From positions 1 through 8,692 of the forward strand of contig NZ_JAUSCG010000124.1 in NCBI RefSeq assembly GCF_030651615.1: a DNA stretch of 8,692 nt, given 5' to 3'. The notes under the pieces are model-generated. The model worked only from the letters and a program-made list of their open reading frames with translations, had not been told where the DNA came from and did not search any database. Positions 6,327 through 8,692 of this stretch are shown in pieces. This DNA is from Methanocalculus sp. (GTDB lineage: Archaea > Halobacteriota > Methanomicrobia > Methanomicrobiales > Methanocorpusculaceae). How positions within the stretch are numbered: the first letter of the stretch is position 1; each line of letters starts with the position of its first letter. Made by a program: the position numbers and the translations under genes.

Positions 6327-8692
6327 ATGCAAGAGCCAGCAGTCAAGAAGAGCCTCTTCTGGTGTGATGCCTGCAACGTCCCCCTCATCGGCAGACGATG
6401 CGGGTGCGGGGCAGAAGGGCGGACAATACCACTCCTCGAACCTTTCGATCTGAGGCCGGCCCTTCATGCGGATCGGGATCTCATCGGGAGGCTGCTCAAT
6501 GACCGGTTCGGTGATATACCACTCCCAAATATCATCCTCCTGAACAAGACCGGAGGAAGAGACAGATCAGATCTCATACTCATGAATGGAGAGCGATTCG
6601 GCTGGCTCATCTTTGATCCTGTAACCCGGCAGTTCTCCCTGGAGATATCACCAGAAGCACTACCGTACATCCTGCAATATGCAGCGAATGGTGTTGTCAA
6701 TCTCGATGAACACCTCGATCAGAGTAAGAAGATCAGGATCGGAGGAAAGAAATTTCCTTTAAAGACAGCTGAATCCAATGGAACAGTCATAGTAAAATAT
6801 AGAAGCCGATTTGGAACCGGAGTCATTCGTGACGGCCATATCAGAGTGAAGGAGCTTGCCCTGGTTACCCCGATAACACCGAAAAATCCTGATTGGAAAG
6901 AAGCAATTCAGAAGAATCAGTACCATCTCAAGCTCCTTGAGCGGGATGCACTCAGAATCATCAAAAAACATAGAGAGGATCGTCCCACAGCAAATGTCTC
7001 GTTCTCAGGGGGAAAAGACAGTGCAGCAGTCCTCCACCTTGCAAGAAAAGCCGGGGTAGAACAGGCTTTCTTCATTGATACGGGGATCGAACTACCTGAG
7101 ACGGTGGAGTATGTCGAGTCATGTGGAGTCGATATCATCAGAAAAGGAGGTGACTTCTTTTCTGCAGTTGAGAAGGCGGGACCTCCCGGAAAAGACCACA
7201 GATGGTGCTGTAAACTCTTAAAACTCCATCCACTCCGGATCTACCTATCAGAGGTCGGCTCTTCCGTCACCTTTCAGGGGAATAGATGGTATGAGTCATG
7301 GAATCGTGCCGATCTTGACGAAACGAGCCAGAACCCGGCAAATCCCCTCCAGCTGAATGTATCACCGATCAGAAGCTGGCGGGCTTTTGAGGTCTTCCTC
7401 TATCTCTGGTGGCAGAAGATTCCGATAAACCCCCTTTATGAGATGGGACTTGAGCGAATCGGCTGCTACCTCTGCCCGGCGATGCTTGAAAGTGAATATG
7501 AACTCCTCAGATCCACTCATACCAATCTTACCGACCGCTGGGATGCATTTCTCAAACAATGGACTGGAAAGACCGGGTACCCGGACGAATATCATCAATG
7601 GGGACTCTGGCGATGGAAAGCTCTCCCTCCAAAGATGCGAGAGCTCTGCAGGGAATATGAAATCCCTGTCAATAACGACTTCACCCTTCGGCACAATGCG
7701 GTCAAAAAGAGGAAGGTGCAGTCAGAAACACCTGCGGTTCATATCATGAGGGAGGAGGCATTTCCGGTAGAAACGATCAGACGGGATTATCCGATCCTTG
7801 GTGATGCCATCTATCTCGACTCCGCCGCCCTCAGTCTGTCTCCGGAACCGGTACTGGATGCTGCAATAGAGTTTGAACACCGGTACCGGGCGAATGTCGG
7901 TCGTGGCATCCACCGGTTCACGCAGATAGCATCACAGCGGTACTGGCATGCCCATGAAAAGGTCGCCAGATTCATCGGCGGTGGCAATGGAACGACCGTC
8001 TTTACGAAAAATACCACAGAGTCGATCAATATGGTCGCTCATGGGCTCTCATGGCAGCCTGGAGACAGGGTGATCACAACCATCCTTGAACATCACTCAA
8101 ACCTCCTCCCCTGGAGAGCACTTGCTACACAGGGAGTTACACTATCTGTCATTGGCATCAGACCTGACTTCACCCTTGACCTTGCTGCTCTTGAAGAGGA
8201 GATCAAAAAAGGTGCCAGACTTGTTGCAGTAACCCATGCTTCGAATGCAATCGGGGTGATCACACCAATTGCAGAGATTGCAGAACTCTGTAAACGATAC
8301 AATACACTCCTTCTCGTTGATGCAGCCCAGTCGGTTCCACATATGCCGGTGAATGTAACAGATCTCGGTTGTGACTTCTGCTGTTTTTCAGGCCATAAGA
8401 TGCTTGGACCGACAGGAACGGGCATCCTATGGATGAAAGAACCGATCATCCGGCCGATGATCCTCGGTGGGGGAATGATCGAAGAAGTCCATGCAGACAG
8501 CTATATGCCGGCTGCAGGGTACCAGCAGTACGAAGCAGGCACACCAAATATCACCGGTGGGATCGGTCTTGGGGTTGCTGTTGAGTACCTGGAAAAGATC
8601 GGGATGGAGACGATCAGAAGATATGAAGAGGCACTCACTACAAGGTTGATCAAGGGGCTTTCACGAATAGAGGGTGTCTCAATCTATGCCCC
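6327..8692 (+). CDS. Fusion: zinc-ribbon PAPS-reductase-like PP-loop protein + SufS-type cysteine desulfurase (C-terminus beyond window)
   Basis: One uninterrupted frame of 788 codons plus two bases runs to the right edge. Residues 13-27 hold a zinc ribbon (C13, C16, C25, C27). A methanogen-specific region follows to about 190, ending with GGKKFPL and RFGTGVI stretches. The PP-loop domain carries SGGKDS at 227-232, and C294-C295 plus C380-Y-L-C383 match the CC...CxxC [4Fe-4S] pattern of bacterial APS reductases. The C-terminal ECG(L/I)H catalytic cysteine motif of those enzymes is absent. From about 474 a class V aminotransferase fold begins: YLDSAA, the EHHSN motif (H589-H590), DAAQ (D665) that contacts PLP, and SGHKMLG with K691 as the Schiff-base lysine. 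This is the SufS/CsdA pattern for taking sulfur from cysteine. The desulfurase active-site cysteine would lie past 8692. A self-contained sulfur-transfer (thiolation) enzyme is the likeliest reading; the acceptor is unknown. ATG 6327 is chosen because the ribbon follows directly. Confidence 0.88.
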   Translation, partial: MQEPAVKKSLFWCDACNVPLIGRRCGCGAEGRTIPLLEPFDLRPALHADRDLIGRLLNDRFGDIPLPNIILLNKTGGRDRSDLILMNGERFGWLIFDPVTRQFSLEISPEALPYILQYAANGVVNLDEHLDQSKKIRIGGKKFPLKTAESNGTVIVKYRSRFGTGVIRDGHIRVKELALVTPITPKNPDWKEAIQKNQYHLKLLERDALRIIKKHREDRPTANVSFSGGKDSAAVLHLARKAGVEQAFFIDTGIELPETVEYVESCGVDIIRKGGDFFSAVEKAGPPGKDHRWCCKLLKLHPLRIYLSEVGSSVTFQGNRWYESWNRADLDETSQNPANPLQLNVSPIRSWRAFEVFLYLWWQKIPINPLYEMGLERIGCYLCPAMLESEYELLRSTHTNLTDRWDAFLKQWTGKTGYPDEYHQWGLWRWKALPPKMRELCREYEIPVNNDFTLRHNAVKKRKVQSETPAVHIMREEAFPVETIRRDYPILGDAIYLDSAALSLSPEPVLDAAIEFEHRYRANVGRGIHRFTQIASQRYWHAHEKVARFIGGGNGTTVFTKNTTESINMVAHGLSWQPGDRVITTILEHHSNLLPWRALATQGVTLSVIGIRPDFTLDLAALEEEIKKGARLVAVTHASNAIGVITPIAEIAELCKRYNTLLLVDAAQSVPHMPVNVTDLGCDFCCFSGHKMLGPTGTGILWMKEPIIRPMILGGGMIEEVHADSYMPAAGYQQYEAGTPNITGGIGLGVAVEYLEKIGMETIRRYEEALTTRLIKGLSRIEGVSIYA

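Noticed and set aside
8093..8449. Minus-strand ORF opposite the desulfurase domain
   Set aside because: The plus-strand frame carries the PLP lysine and other conserved residues here; the reverse frame is a shadow.
7746..8692. Desulfurase as a separate gene starting at ATG 7746
   Set aside because: No stop separates it from the PP-loop domain and no ribosome site precedes that ATG; the strong SD-like sequence lies downstream of it.

Overview
The window looks like chromosome from a methanogenic euryarchaeon, most likely of the Methanomicrobiales/Methanomicrobia. This is inferred from gene content: an archaeal class I CCA-adding enzyme, a methanogen-type class III ribonucleotide reductase with its own NrdH-like redoxin, a PAPS-reductase-like protein of the kind found in methanogens, and a multi-PAS sensor with a SpoIIE-type phosphatase domain. 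The genus cannot be fixed from the sequence. Starts include GTG, Shine-Dalgarno sites of the GGAGG/GGTGA type are visible, and a run of nine T follows one operon, as expected of an archaeal terminator.

Layout. Minus strand, left half: a signalling phosphatase gene with three PAS domains (1-1477, its C-terminus lost at the left edge), a 179-base gap, then the two-gene unit thpR-cca (3566 down to 1657, with a GTGA overlap). A divergent intergenic region (3567-3722) follows. Plus strand, right half: nrdH-like redoxin and nrdD (3723-6177, seven bases apart), an oligo-T terminator, a 140-base gap, and a very long open frame (6327 to the right edge, at least 788 codons). That frame fuses a zinc-ribbon/PP-loop/iron-sulfur PAPS-reductase-like protein to a SufS-type cysteine desulfurase. 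Neither edge-crossing gene has both ends in the window.

How the genes work together. ThpR and CCA-adding enzyme both act on RNA 3' ends, so their coupling fits tRNA 3'-end maintenance. The redoxin is the likely electron donor for NrdD in anaerobic dNTP synthesis. The fusion protein carries both halves of a sulfur-transfer reaction: a desulfurase that takes sulfur from cysteine, and an ATP-pyrophosphatase domain with a probable [4Fe-4S] site that could activate an acceptor. It lacks the C-terminal catalytic cysteine motif of true APS/PAPS reductases, so a thiolation role is more plausible than sulfate assimilation.

Most noteworthy: (i) the PP-loop/desulfurase fusion, with what looks like a relic ribosome binding site at the junction; (ii) an NrdD that ends before the zinc site and glycyl-radical motif that class III reductases need; (iii) a 420-base tandem duplication in the PAS gene with an 89-base identical stretch.
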